Below, in pieces: positions 10,801-22,243 of a DNA stretch of 64,000 nt. The notes under the pieces are model-generated. The model saw nothing but the letters and a program-made list of their open reading frames with translations, searched no databases and was not told the DNA's origin. The stretch is from NCBI GenBank assembly GCA_006503475.1, contig RSEH01000209.1, positions 1-64,000 on the forward strand, written 5' to 3'. Made by a program: the position numbers and the translations under genes. Origin of the DNA: Stentor roeselii (taxonomy: Eukaryota > Ciliophora > Heterotrichea > Heterotrichida > Stentoridae). How positions within the stretch are numbered: position 1 is the first letter of the stretch; the number at the start of each line of letters is the position of its first letter.

Positions 10801-13800
10801 AAGGCAACACATAAACTCTTCTACTAAGCACACCTCCAAGTAAATTCGTAAAATAATTTCTATTGATATGAAAAAGTGACTTTAAAACATTGATTCTGAC
10901 AAGAAAACCTTGATTACCTAAGATCAACGCCATCATTGGAAGAATCACAGAAGTTTTTCCCTCTCCCATCTTCAGATGAATGACTTGGCTTTGATGATTT
11001 TCTGGATTCATCATCGCCTTCGCCACATCTACCTGAACTGGCCGAATCATTAAGTCAAGTTCAATTTGCAGAATCAACCATTCAGGGTACTCTTCTGGGC
11101 TCCAGTTCTGGTAAGGAACACTTTCTAATTCCCTAGAAAGAGCCAAAGCCTCTGAACTGCCCAGGCGCAGATAAGACAAGCATCGTTCCACTCTTTGCTC
11201 AAGAGTCCAAAGCACGCAAATCGCTCCACAGTAGGAAAGAAGATCCTTTTCTAACTGGAAGAAATGACTTGAAAGACTTAGGACCTGCTTTTGGATTTCA
11301 GTTGATGTGAGTTGAGGAAAAATCAGAGAATTTTGAAGTAGTTGGTTGGACTTGTTTGAGGTGAAAAGAACTGATTCTAGGGTGTTGAGATATTCTTTTA
11401 TTTTACTTTGATATGAATTTTTTAGGGAAGTTAGAAGGGATTCTAGAGTTTTTACTTGTTTCAAGGGTTTTGAAGAGAATTTTTGGTTTTGATGGTCATT
11501 CCAGCTGCTTTTGAGTTCTTGCAGTAAATTGTTGAGTAATTTGGAAGAGGATGTAGAATTTAATGGAAATTCTGGAATTTCTCTGTTATTACTAGGATCA
11601 TTTTCATGATCAACTTCAATTAGATTCTCTTGGATAAATAAACCTGTTTTGAATATTTGCTTTGCACATGCTAAATCACTGAGTAAATTAATATCCTGAG
11701 AGGATGATGATAAACTAGCTTGAAAAGAATTGACAATAAATGGCGTTGGAATTTCCATTGAAACACTCTTTAAATTTACCTCCGATGCTTGAGGTAAAGA
11801 TGCATAAATTTCTTTAAGTCTTTTAAAAAAATTGCTTAATTCAAAATTCTTGAACCATTTGCATAATTCCTCAGAAACTTGTTCAAAAATCGCTTGACAG
11901 TCAAAAAACGGGTTAGAAAAGCTCTCTACTTTAGCGCAAGGCCATTGATTTTCTAAGTCTTTAAGAATACTCTGCGCATTTAAACTAATATCATTTGAGT
12001 ACCTTTTTTCTATTTCCTTGGCAGAAACATTAGAACTTGGTCCATAGTTAATTGAGGAATAACTTTGTAGTGTAATTGCTTGAGCAGTAATAATGTCTTT
12101 TATATCTTTTCTATTAAAACTGTCTTTTTCTGTGTCTTCGTACGCTTCGTATTCCGGAGCGAGGAGGTGATTGAACATTGACTGATAATTTAAAACTGCT
12201 GCTAACACCCTAACAAGTTCAATGTCAGCTCCGACATAAGCACACAAACTAAGACCGAGCAAAACTCCGAATTTATCCTCCTCAGGACAAGTTCTGCATA
12301 ATTCATAAACTTCAATGAAACGATCAGTCAATTTTTTCGCTATAATCATCCATGAAGACACAGAATAAACAGGAATTTTTCCTATTTTTCCTCTAAGAGT
12401 CTTCAGTTTGTAAAACCTTGAAGCAAGTGATTTAAAATTGCTTTGTCTTCCATTCAAAAACGCGACTTTTCTTGCATTGATTATTGACTCTCGGTTCCAG
12501 TTGACCTTCAAGTCATTTCCAAGAAAACTATTGCTTGAAGCACTCGAAGTAAGAATATAATCAAAGTCCTTCGAAACTTTCAGATTGAGTGGCAAAAGTC
12601 TTTTATAAGCTTTAACGTACAAAGTCTTGATCATTGAATCAACGACTTCGACATTATTGTCTAATCGAAAACTGTCTTCTTTTATCCGAAAAGTCAAGAA
12701 TTTAAAAGCGTCATGCGAGACGTAACTAGGAATCCATTCTGGCCAAACCACTCTTTCTACTAATTTCTGATCAGGAGGAACATATTTCCTTAATGGACTT
12801 AAAGATGAGATCTCTTTTAATACTGTTCTTGAGTCTTTGTCAAGTGGAAGGCATGAAAATATGAGAGGACTTTGAAGTATTTCTAAAGCTCTTGCTGTTC
12901 CTGTTATTTTTAAAAAGGGATCTGGCAAAATACTTGAAGTAACAGCATGCAAGTTTGCAAGATAAATCCAACTTAATCGAGAGTCTCCGGCTTTGAGGAC
13001 TCCTAGCCTGTAGTCGATATTGTAGATGAAAAACGAAGGACTTCTGAGATTCTGAAGGTCAATATCAACATTTTGATGACTTTTTCCTTGAGAAATAATT
13101 AGTTTACCGTTGGGAATTATTATTTTCTTCTTTAAAGTTTTACCGGTTTTTATTAAAATTAAACCTTTTTCAAGGCCGATTAGAGTTTCAAGAGTCTGCA
13201 CTTCAGAAACCTTGAAGCCGCTGAACTGCTTTGATAAAATTTCAGACCTGTTTAGAGAAAGCTCGAAATTTAGACTGAGCCTCGGAAAGTCTATTCTTAT
13301 CTTCTGAACTGGACTAGGCTGAAGAAACATGAGAATGTTTCCATAGGATTCCAGTCTGAATCCTACTTTTGAGTAGAATTCATTGAAAGTATTACTGTTA
13401 ATGCTTATTAGTTTATGTTTTGTCGAATTTTCCTGAATGATATGTTGATTCAGATCTAGAGTAAAAAATTTCTGGTTACTGAAAAAGTTTGTTTTTAAGT
13501 TTTTTACTCGGAAGTAAATTTTTCTTTCTAACCTGTCGAGCCAATGACTGTAATCTTCTATTAAATTAATTGGAAGAATATTAAGAAAGAATGTGTCTGG
13601 GATAAGCTCAAGCTCTGAAATGTTTCCGTTATCATCACATGTTTCTTTTATCTGGAGTACTGAAGAATTACTTGCCGTATATGTAAACGTGTAATTGAAT
13701 CTTAATGATTCGTTGATGTTTATCCAGTTTGTCGTCTTGGAATTCTGGTCAAAAAGTGAGGGGCTAACGTCGAAATCGGTTTTTGAAAATAATCTTGTGA

Positions 13801-16800
13801 ATAGTCTGTGATTATAAATCTCACTTGGCAGTTTAGAAAGAGGCTCGTTGTTTATCAGAAAGGCTCCATCTAAGCCGATTTCGATTGATTTTGAGATGTT
13901 TTTATCTGTTACTACTTCATAAAGAATTGAAAATGTGCTTGGGTCGTAATCAAAAGTTGAAGATTTTTTGCATTTTAGTGACTCTGGCCATTTGATGTGC
14001 AAAAGTTCTGCTAAGGATGAAAAATTATTTCTTATTTTATCGATTAAATAGTCTTCTAACTCTTTTATAACCATTCTTGTCCATGAAAGAACATTTTTTC
14101 TAAAAGGACTTTTGGAAGCATCATGCAATATTTTTAAGTCATATATTTTTGTCATCGATAACAAAAGACAGATAATATCTTCATTTTCCTTCAGCACATA
14201 TTCCAAATATTTTTTCTCAACATAAAATGTCAGGACACAAAAACAACAAATTTCCAGAAGTTTACCCTTTGCCTTAATTTTTGATTCCTGATTCAAATCA
14301 TCTGTATTTAAAAGCCTTTCTTCAATTTTTTTAATCCACTCAAATCCAATTTTTCTAGTCCTTAATAATAACTCCAAATAAATATTCAATTGCTCAGGTG
14401 AAGAACTAAAATTCACAACTCTCAAAATGATAAAAACGACATTACCCAGGACAAGATGTTGATTCCAGTTAAGAACACAATCATCTAGCAAATTCGATAA
14501 CGATTTATGAAGTTGATATAAAAAATTATCATTTTTCAATAATTCCTGACCCCTCGTGAATTGTGACTTTTTTGGGTCTTTTTGAAGTAAAGGTCCGACT
14601 TCCCATAAAGTTTGACAAACTAAATAAAAAACTGATTTTTTCCCAAATGAAAGGCTTTTGGTCTCAACAGCATCAAGCAAGTTGTAGAGAACCAGATTCG
14701 ACCCAGCACGAAACATTGTAAATTTCAAGAATTCTTTTTTACTTAAGGCTTGGTGACAAGTTCCTTGACTGGCAATGGCTTCGTTTTCATTATAAGAGTT
14801 TGACAACAGAACCCATTGAAGCTCTTTATATTTTCCTTCTGTTTTAAATGAAAAATTTTCTTTGAGTTTTTCTGAAAACTTCTTTGAACCTACGAAATTT
14901 TCTTCATCTCCATAGTAACAGTTGTAACCGTTGGGCTTTATATAATCTAATATCGAAGAGTTGTTGCAGATGCGGATCTTTGAAAAGTGAGTCTTTGCAA
15001 AAGTGTTTGATGTACTTCTAAGGGTCACTGTTTTCTTCACAGTGTTTGAGTAACTTGCTAGTCGCTCTTCAGAATTCCAAGCTCCTTTAAATTCAGCTGG
15101 ATTTTGAGTCTCTTTTAAAATTATTTTCCGGTAGATTTGTAGAGCGTCTCGAAGAGTTGCGATGTTTTGTGGCATCAATAGTTCGAAAATTACTAGAGAT
15201 CTTTCACGCTTTTTTTCTGGTAGTAATTTCTCATAAATACTTATCGACATATTACGAATATAGTCAATTTTGGAACATTTCTCACAGGAGTTAGAGTTAA
15301 AATCATTAGACATGGAATAATTCTCACACTTGCAACTAATTGTTTCTAATGATGATAATAAGGAGAGATAGCCACTTATAGAGGATTCAAACTCTTTTTC
15401 TTTGTCTTGAATGTTTTTTTCATCTTGTTGATCTATTTCATTTTCTAGGTTAGAAAATTTTGTATATTTGCTATAAAACCTTTCAGCGAACACCCTTGTA
15501 TAATTATTAGAGTGTGTTAAAAGATCTGGGTAATGACCTGCCTCCCTAGTAGAAAAATAATTAAAAATTTCTTGAGCATATTGTAAGTCACTGAGCGTCG
15601 GAAGTAGCAAATCAGAAAACACATTCGGACTGATTCCTAGTTTGTAGTCCAAAAGTATTGAGAATTGTTTAGAAGCGACAAAATCAATAACATAAAGTAT
15701 CTTTGATGCTGTTAAGACCATTCTGGAGTACCCAACTGGATCATCATTGTAATATTTTATCGCAGCATTAAGATAAGCACTTAATAAACTGAAAATCTTG
15801 AAATTCTCAGCAGAAGAATACGTATTTTCATTCGGGTTCAGTGAAGTCCTCACCCATGCTTCAAAGTCTTGAAGAATAACTGATTCATTGACTATTCCAT
15901 CAAATATTTCTGTTTCCGGAATAGCTGAATCAATTTTGACTCTAATAAACTTTCTATTGATTATTGAAACATTTAAAAAGTCACTATTTGTAACCAGTTC
16001 ATTTTGAATCCTTTCAACTAAGTACCTGAAATCATGAAAAATATCTTTGGTGGAGATTTTATAAGGATCGAGTAAAGACTTGCAAGACCTTGACTGCAGG
16101 ACAATATCTTTAAACCATAAATCCATCATTTCTCTTCGTATCCTTATAAACTCATGCAAATCATCATCGAATACCGCCACCAAGTCCGGGTAATCCTTCC
16201 TGAAACACTCAAGTTTATTAATTCGTTTCGCAAGTTTTTGAATCACTTCAAAATCAACTTCAGGCTCAGTAGGAACAAGTTGAGCTAATATAAAATGAGC
16301 AGAAATCATCATGATTTTAAAAATAACTTTTCCCTTTACCTCCCCGAATCTCTTCACAAGTAAAACATTCAAAAGAGTTTTCACAGTGAACCACATGCCA
16401 GACCTTCTGAAAGGTGCTCCTTTTATATCACTGACGGCATGATCGCGATACTTTTTTATCACCTGCACTAAATTTTCAGAGGACTTCGAACAGCAAAAGG
16501 GAAGAAACCATTCGTAAACCAGCTTTGGTGAAATAGTATCTCTTAACTCTTCAATCTCAGTGTATTTCTTTGTTGATGTTGATTTGCTTACATCATTCGA
16601 GAAGTTCGATAAGTCAGCTAAAAATTTTGAAAACGCTTTTGTTTTTATTATTGAGTTTTTTGTGAGTTCAAAGCCCGCTGTTGGGTAAAAGCTTGAGAAA
16701 TCATTGCATGACTCCATGAAAGCTTTACTCTTGGAACTTGGCTGAAAGATTGTTATTTCAGCTGACTTGGACTCGTCTTCTTCTGTGGAAATCGCGATTG

Positions 16801-17182
16801 AAGCATTCTGACCGCGTAGGTAGAGAAGTAAGGGGATCCCAGGCTTTAGGTTCTGAAGGTGCAACTCAAGGGCCTTCTCATTAATGTTGTGAGAGTTCTG
16901 AATGCTGAACCAGTTTCTGAAAGATTCAAAAAGTGACTCAAGATCTATTTGGATACCTTGAAACCGGGTTTTAACTTCAAGAAAAGTTTCTAGTATGAGG
17001 AGAATATAGAGGTGCTCTTCTTTATGATTGTACTTGCAATTCAACTCTTCTTCATCCATTTCGTTCGAGCCAAGATCTTCTAGCCTTTGGATTAGTTTTC
17101 TTGGAAAGAATACCGTGTTGTATAGTATTCTTAACGTTGAGTCATCTAATCGCAGAGAGGATAGTAATGGTCCGAAGTTCAT
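7886..17182 (-). CDS. Giant DUF3638/DUF3645-type helicase-like ATPase, 3098 aa
   Basis: One uninterrupted frame of 3098 codons, the usual size of this family in fungi and protists. Near residue 2071 it has MGEGKTS, a Walker A loop. Near residue 2200 is LIDEADE, a DEAD-like Walker B followed by the family's xYTIG context. Near residue 2680 is QACMRMRLLGEGHRV, a helicase motif VI-like arginine finger. The order matches the DUF3638 and DUF3645 core. Databases often label such proteins ubiquitinyl hydrolase, but their activity is poorly established. The N-terminal two thirds are helical with no motif I can name. No signal peptide or membrane span is seen, so it is likely cytoplasmic or nuclear. 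The ATG directly follows TTTATAAA. The stop is TAA. Its unbroken length is the best evidence for the standard code. Confidence 0.85.
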   Translation of the reverse strand: MNFGPLLSSLRLDDSTLRILYNTVFFPRKLIQRLEDLGSNEMDEEELNCKYNHKEEHLYILLILETFLEVKTRFQGIQIDLESLFESFRNWFSIQNSHNINEKALELHLQNLKPGIPLLLYLRGQNASIAISTEEDESKSAEITIFQPSSKSKAFMESCNDFSSFYPTAGFELTKNSIIKTKAFSKFLADLSNFSNDVSKSTSTKKYTEIEELRDTISPKLVYEWFLPFCCSKSSENLVQVIKKYRDHAVSDIKGAPFRRSGMWFTVKTLLNVLLVKRFGEVKGKVIFKIMMISAHFILAQLVPTEPEVDFEVIQKLAKRINKLECFRKDYPDLVAVFDDDLHEFIRIRREMMDLWFKDIVLQSRSCKSLLDPYKISTKDIFHDFRYLVERIQNELVTNSDFLNVSIINRKFIRVKIDSAIPETEIFDGIVNESVILQDFEAWVRTSLNPNENTYSSAENFKIFSLLSAYLNAAIKYYNDDPVGYSRMVLTASKILYVIDFVASKQFSILLDYKLGISPNVFSDLLLPTLSDLQYAQEIFNYFSTREAGHYPDLLTHSNNYTRVFAERFYSKYTKFSNLENEIDQQDEKNIQDKEKEFESSISGYLSLLSSLETISCKCENYSMSNDFNSNSCEKCSKIDYIRNMSISIYEKLLPEKKRERSLVIFELLMPQNIATLRDALQIYRKIILKETQNPAEFKGAWNSEERLASYSNTVKKTVTLRSTSNTFAKTHFSKIRICNNSSILDYIKPNGYNCYYGDEENFVGSKKFSEKLKENFSFKTEGKYKELQWVLLSNSYNENEAIASQGTCHQALSKKEFLKFTMFRAGSNLVLYNLLDAVETKSLSFGKKSVFYLVCQTLWEVGPLLQKDPKKSQFTRGQELLKNDNFLYQLHKSLSNLLDDCVLNWNQHLVLGNVVFIILRVVNFSSSPEQLNIYLELLLRTRKIGFEWIKKIEERLLNTDDLNQESKIKAKGKLLEICCFCVLTFYVEKKYLEYVLKENEDIICLLLSMTKIYDLKILHDASKSPFRKNVLSWTRMVIKELEDYLIDKIRNNFSSLAELLHIKWPESLKCKKSSTFDYDPSTFSILYEVVTDKNISKSIEIGLDGAFLINNEPLSKLPSEIYNHRLFTRLFSKTDFDVSPSLFDQNSKTTNWININESLRFNYTFTYTASNSSVLQIKETCDDNGNISELELIPDTFFLNILPINLIEDYSHWLDRLERKIYFRVKNLKTNFFSNQKFFTLDLNQHIIQENSTKHKLISINSNTFNEFYSKVGFRLESYGNILMFLQPSPVQKIRIDFPRLSLNFELSLNRSEILSKQFSGFKVSEVQTLETLIGLEKGLILIKTGKTLKKKIIIPNGKLIISQGKSHQNVDIDLQNLRSPSFFIYNIDYRLGVLKAGDSRLSWIYLANLHAVTSSILPDPFLKITGTARALEILQSPLIFSCLPLDKDSRTVLKEISSLSPLRKYVPPDQKLVERVVWPEWIPSYVSHDAFKFLTFRIKEDSFRLDNNVEVVDSMIKTLYVKAYKRLLPLNLKVSKDFDYILTSSASSNSFLGNDLKVNWNRESIINARKVAFLNGRQSNFKSLASRFYKLKTLRGKIGKIPVYSVSSWMIIAKKLTDRFIEVYELCRTCPEEDKFGVLLGLSLCAYVGADIELVRVLAAVLNYQSMFNHLLAPEYEAYEDTEKDSFNRKDIKDIITAQAITLQSYSSINYGPSSNVSAKEIEKRYSNDISLNAQSILKDLENQWPCAKVESFSNPFFDCQAIFEQVSEELCKWFKNFELSNFFKRLKEIYASLPQASEVNLKSVSMEIPTPFIVNSFQASLSSSSQDINLLSDLACAKQIFKTGLFIQENLIEVDHENDPSNNREIPEFPLNSTSSSKLLNNLLQELKSSWNDHQNQKFSSKPLKQVKTLESLLTSLKNSYQSKIKEYLNTLESVLFTSNKSNQLLQNSLIFPQLTSTEIQKQVLSLSSHFFQLEKDLLSYCGAICVLWTLEQRVERCLSYLRLGSSEALALSRELESVPYQNWSPEEYPEWLILQIELDLMIRPVQVDVAKAMMNPENHQSQVIHLKMGEGKTSVILPMMALILGNQGFLVRINVLKSLFHINRNYFTNLLGGVLSRRVYVLPCTRQSEFNLNKVTTVHNLLKECLDKKGVLVTLPEFRLSFKLKGLELARSSNQKELAERFIMVHKWLEGHCRDLIDEADEIFTPKCQLVYTIGEHSQTCFRNLRLKVSQAVLDLAKHHFSTLEKTYGKESVFLQKSCNIIAYPHFRFINRDAYKDFCKLICYDILQGKCRHINFFELKDFDIDLVSEYLLNHEVSSLSREKIEIIFRKDSQNYEILTFLRGLFAFDILFKAFSKRWRVNYGVNGKSEILKQAVPFRAKDVPAESSLFAHPDIAILLTQLSYFYSGLTDRQLDEVFDKLTNDSFSETEYESWIQSIPKSIPLQTSLKSLKEVNSYDLNQKQKILYPILRMHTSVINYWLNNYIYPKEVKEFNSKLSTSCWDLSLDKSLSSGFSGTSDSKILLPLNTHYLHMSNLSGTNGSILEKLIHPDNNFYYTVQPGTSTLELLRIISKTDPKLKVILDVGALMLEPSNMQLVQTWLELRPDLEAGIYFDENDEIKVIDQKGNVSSFECSPYKSHLQACVIYLDDFHTRGTDLKIPEGTIAAVTLAQGLTKDRLIQACMRMRLLGEGHRVSFFASHEVDFFIRKNQPNVGVKEIVEWSIENTRNFIEDQVLNWALQGISFYRQLQLFENYLNENDLIKYSALFEEKEEIDVFSLYESDRIQTLALDGLNEKIKKTSENLKSSSTSSSLFDKFAAKILETITENIDSKLLNLERKIELEEEVQIEVRKSAVPLTPQLSKGLNLFIKTGVVPENSQELIHIGQGFILSSLKNISQASSWSKRIFLSSDFINTVSKDFHGDSFLKHPRWICYNSSKPNGHLVIISAFEAEYHLRNFSNQATSLALLMPRSRVGQQLLFSRFNVEIPRELLQQVAVFAGSMFLNEFEVDEFFKFIGYCPGSMSLNRVEGLELIEPSGFVKPEHRMKILGHDKCLFTSNPQNLIVQIAEVRNFGVFSRFSHYFEIFYNGRKMIQNE

Positions 17183-17644
17183 TTTATAAAGTTCGGAAAA
17201 ATATGAGATCGATATTCATAAAAGATTATATCATCGAATTATATTTCTTCACAGAAAATGCAGACCTCTTAATCTTTTTCAAATATTTTAACCTTAGACA
17301 TCCCAATATGATAAGCCTTGTGAAACATAGTAATAAATTATATTTGGAAAAGATATAATCACTTTAGATTTTTTATTTAAATGAGATTAATAGCTGAATA
17401 CTGATAAGTTTGACTTTTAGAAGTTTGTCTAGGATGAAGTTTAAAGATTAGGTATTTTACTTCAATTTCATTGCTAAAAGTTTATTCTAATACCTTGTTT
17501 CTGAATTCTTTTATTCAAAACTTAAAAAGCATCAATATTTAGATATAATGATTATAAAAATATTAAATTCTAAATTCGATGATACAAGTTCTATAAAAGT
17601 TATTTATTCTTTTATGAACTATCTTAAATTTACCTAAACTAAGG
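17183..17644. other. Intergenic DNA, upstream of the giant gene
   Basis: AT-rich spacer between the giant ATPase start and the 3' end of the next minus-strand gene. No gene seen. A small open frame (17101-17358, +) is chance. Confidence 0.5.
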
Positions 17645-20600
17645 TTATCCCAACTTATTTCCATTTGTTTCAATATCTGGAGATGTTTGGCCTCTATACT
17701 TAAGACTAGCTCTTTTCGATTTGATTTTCTGAATGCACTTCTTCAACCCACTCATAAAAGTGGCATTGGTATGATACAACCCAATGAGAGTGACAAAAGT
17801 CCACTGCGCATAAATAATATAGATACAAGTATAGCTGCCTGACAATGATTGCATCAATGAATTGTCAACTTGACTTACAAAGACAACACAAATATAAGCA
17901 GCGATAATTAGTTCATTTGTAACATGAAAGAAATTATGAGTCATATTCTTAAAGCACCTAGTTACTCCAACATACACCGAGACCTAAGTAAACCTTACAA
18001 CAAGTGTCATGAAGAGATGAACAGTCAACTGAAAGGCAGACAACTTGATCAAATGGATAACAATGATCAGAATTAACCTTCTGCAAATAAACAAAAAGTA
18101 AAAAAGTCGATTCCCAACTCCTAAATCTTTAAAATCCTCAAAAAAAGTTGAATACCTCGAAACAAATTCATTAATTTCACCATCCCTACTCAAATTCGAT
18201 CGTTTCCTTAAAACCATCAAAATAATCAAGCACATAAAAAGATGTCCACAAATAATCCCAATACAAAAACAATAATCAAAAGTCTCTAAACTTCCATCTT
18301 TCTCACTGAAATACATTCCAAACGTAGCAGCAATCATCATCTCGAAGTTAGCCTGTATCCAAAACCTCAAAAAGAACCCAAACTTCAAACTTCTACTAAA
18401 TCGACTTCTAAGATTTTGCGACACAAGACTTAAAAGAGCCATTCCAGCAATAAGAGCGAAAAACAAGGTCAAATGAAAGCCGAGGTTAAGAATTGCCAGG
18501 TTTCTTTCAAATCCGTATTTTTCCAGCTTTTCGTTCGTTGACTGGCCGAGGTGAAACTTCCTGAGCAGGTAAAACGGAGTAGGGATGTACTTTATCACTT
18601 TCATTCCTACCAAAAACTCAGAAAGGACCGGGTTCAGCCCGAGGTCGAAGAAGTAAACCGCGTAAATCATCTCTAAAGAGTTGAAAAACTCGAACATTGC
18701 GAAAGGTTCTGAATAAGTCCAGGCTAAGAAGCATAAGATACTTGTGATGATGATTGAAATCAAATTTGCATAGTTTTTCGAATTTTCAGCTTTTTCTTCT
18801 AGTTCTTCCTGGTCAATCATTACTTGAGTCTTCGTCAGTCTTCCTTCTAGTTCTTTAGTGCTGAGGAGAGAGTTGTTGAAAGAAACAATTTCTTTCAAGA
18901 ACTCAAGAATTAGCTTTGAGTCGTTCTTGACTTTGTTAATCTCTGGAATAATCTGATACTCATCTAAACTCACTTCTTTTAACTTGAATTTTTTTTCTTT
19001 TTCATTGACTTTCACTGAAATCATCTCTGAAGTGAGTGAGTCTTGTAAAAGTTCACTGAAAGTGAGACTTGCTATGTTTTTTGAATTGACTTTCATTTGT
19101 GCTGAGAAGTTCTTTCTTGAACAGTACCCGGTGAACTCGTATCCAGCGGAGCAAGCACAGAGGTCCTCGAGTATCTCGCTGTTGTCATTGCAGGTGAGAC
19201 ATTTGGACAAAGAAGAGCAGCTTGAACACAGTTCAGGACATTTATCACAAGTTTTGTTGAAAGAATTGAAATATTTTGAATTTTCACATCGAAAACATGC
19301 CCCGTTTTTCAGTTCGAAGCCAGATTTACATGATAAACAACTGTTTTTTTCGTAGTTCTCGCAGTTTAAACAGTTGTTGTCGTCGCATGAGTGACATTTT
19401 GTTGAACTTTTACAGTATTTAGGGCATTTCGAAGGGCATTTCTTGCAGGAGCCGTCTGAAGAGAACTCTGAGATTTCACAGTCAGAGAGACAAGAACCTT
19501 CACTTGTGCAGAGTGAACAGGCAGGACATTCATTAACTACTGATTCCACAGGCATTACTTTAGAAAAAAGCTTAAAATCATACATAAACCCTGTAAAAGT
19601 GTTGTTTTCGTCTTTGTTTCCGCCGAGATATACGTAATCAGAGTAGTCGTCCACGTAGTAAAAGCTTGAAATGACTTCTTGCACCAGCAGCTGCTTATCT
19701 TTCATTAAAGTCGCCTGGGTGGTAGATGAATACCCGATGCTCAAGTACAAGTTCATCCATTTTTCCCCTTCTTGTTCAGGACTATTCACTAATGATAACT
19801 GTTCATTAATCAAAACTTCAACTGAAAGTTGATTTGAGCTCCAAAAATACTTGATTAATGAAGGTTTATAAAAAATATATCCTTTCTGAGATTGCGGCTT
19901 CACCCAGATAGTAATACAGAAGCTTGAACCGATCAGCATAATTCCAGATACATTTACCCTGAGCATGTTCGACCCATCAAAGAAAACTCCTCTCTGATAA
20001 ACACTTTTCACTCCATCAGTTTCAGTATCACCAGTCAGTGCGAGCTGTTCAGCGATATACCCATGAACAAAATCACGATAAAAATTTCCGACATCGAGAA
20101 ACTTAAACTCCATAATCGTTTCATTACCTTCAACAGGAATGCAAAGTTCATCCAACAAGACATAATTCGCAGGACATTCATCAAGACAACTATTCAAAAA
20201 CTTGACAACTTTGCATGTCAAGCAGTCAAACTGTGAAGGGCCCGAGCATGTGAGACATGTTTCATTACAAGGAATGCAAGAGTCGCTGTCAACATCATAA
20301 AAAAAACTAGACTTGCATGAACAGAGCTTTGTTGAGTTCTTCTCAGCGTTTTCATCCCAACATGTGGAGCATTCGCTTGGAATCATGCAGGTTCCGCATG
20401 AAACATCGCATTTGTTGCAGAAGGGCTCTTCGGTGGCGGTTTTTGAGTTGTAGTATCCTGCTGAGCATACGCATTTTCCGTTTATTATCTCGGATGAGGC
20501 GTCTGTGCAGAGGTCACAGGCTAGTCCTGATGAGCAGCTCTTGCAGGAAGGCTCGCATGGCTCGCAGGTTATTCCTGATTTGTAGAACTTTGTCAGACAG

Positions 20601-22243
20601 TCGCAGGTGTATTTTAGGTTTGGAAGGGAGTCAGGGTCCTTGCATGAATTGCATTTGTAGTTTATGTCGCATGAGGTGCATTCGTCACTGCAAATCCAAC
20701 ATTGGTTGTCGGGGTTTAGACCATATCCACTTTTACACGTAGTACAAGCTGTTAACTCAGTATTAACATCCTTGCAAGTATCACAAGAGACCAAATTACT
20801 GCATGTAGCGCACTGACTAAGACATTGAGCGCAATTCCCAGTAACAGTATCCAAGAAATAAGACTCATCACACTCGCACCCAGCCACAGAAGAAGCCACT
20901 TTACTCGTATTAATACATGTCAGGCAAATATTCGCCTGGTTACAAGTCTGACAGTCAGCATGACAAGCAAAGCAAGACCCTACAGCGATTAAATTCGTTC
21001 CATAAAATTTATCTTTACAGGCACATCCAGAAGTAGAGGGTAAAGCATTTAAAGCCTTGCAAAACAAGCAAACATTAGCCACATTACAAGAACTGCATTC
21101 AGAGTGACAAGCTTTACAAGCATCAGTGGTGTCCAAGTTGGCATTATCAAGATAGTACCCATTGTTACAAGCGCAAAGCGAACTGCCTGTCAACGACGCG
21201 TATGTCGCAATACATCCAGTGCAAGTTGCGCTGTTCGTGCATGTCAGACACTGGCTGAGACACGGAAGGCACTCGTCGAACTGATAGTAAAACTTACTTG
21301 CACATGTGCAGGTCGTCGTTGTAGACGTCGCCGACGTGGTGCATAGACAATACGGAACATCCGATATTAAAATGCAGCTTCCGTGAGTACAAGTGCAAGT
21401 CATGCAGTAGTCTTTGTTAGAGCTGCAGCTGACTCCAGCTGAAGAGCAAGAATTCCCACATCCCTGCTTTTTCGAGTTCTTGTCTTTATTCATTTCTTCA
21501 GATAAGCAGCCTTCTTTGTTTAGGTAAATGTCTTTTATTGCTTCTGTGCATGCACTGCATCCGACTACTAAACAAGTACTGCTCGATGAACCGATGAACT
21601 TAGAATAGCTCATCAAAGAACTGGAAAGTTCAGCATAGTAAATGAAACCAGTGTACCCTGAGTAAGTCAAAGCGCTTTTCCCCAGGAAGGTCTCATAAGA
21701 ACCTGACTCTGAGTAAGGAGTAGTCATGGCAAGACTTGAAGACTGGGCAGTGTTAATGTAAACTTTCACGTCCGGATGCGAGTAACTGACGAGTAAAAGT
21801 TTCCAGACCTTGTCGACTAAAGTATTCGCTGATGTTGAGATGAAGGTAGAATCATAAGAACTACTCAGAAACCGGAAGCCAACATTCTTAGACCCCAATC
21901 TTACAATAAGGAAGTAATTTGATGAGTCTTTCTGGTGAAGGAAAAGAACTCCTGCTGAGTCATGGGCTAATAACCAGACAGCGAAGGTAAATGGAGAGGA
22001 GAGGGTTATGGACTTTGTTGGCACAAATGTGTTTGAAGGGTACTTCACATGGGTTGAACCTGAAAAATATGCACCTCGGTCTGTTGGGTGCGTATTTGAA
22101 GCTGTTGTTGAGTGCGAGTCCCCGTTCACACCATGGAAGCCACTACCTGACAGGTCCTTGTAGACTTCACCGAAGTTGTAACCTAAATGGTAAGAAACAC
22201 TCATCGTCAGAACTAGCAAATTTGCAACCAATAGTGGTTTCAT
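17645..22243 (-). CDS. LamG/Cys-rich repeat multi-pass membrane surface protein, about 1527 aa
   Basis: Two exons joined by a 15-nt intron (17984-17998). The first ATG at 22243 begins a signal peptide (MKPLLVANLLVLTM); an upstream TTG is not needed. Order: LamG/concanavalin-like domain (about 35-215), a long block of CxxC furin/EGF-like repeats (about 225-720), a second LamG-like domain (about 735-945), more Cys repeats (to about 1110), then a set of hydrophobic spans continuing into exon 2 and a basic cytoplasmic tail. Ciliates encode many such proteins, thought to be cell-surface or cortical, but ligands are unknown. Without the splice, the last membrane spans would be lost after RFT. Confidence 0.8.
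17984..17998 (-). other. 15-nt intron
   Basis: Minus-strand sequence GTAAGGTTTACTTAG carries an in-frame TAG. Removing it joins ...MTLV to VSVYVG... and continues the membrane spans. GT/AG ends, A at position 10, phase 0. Confidence 0.9.
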
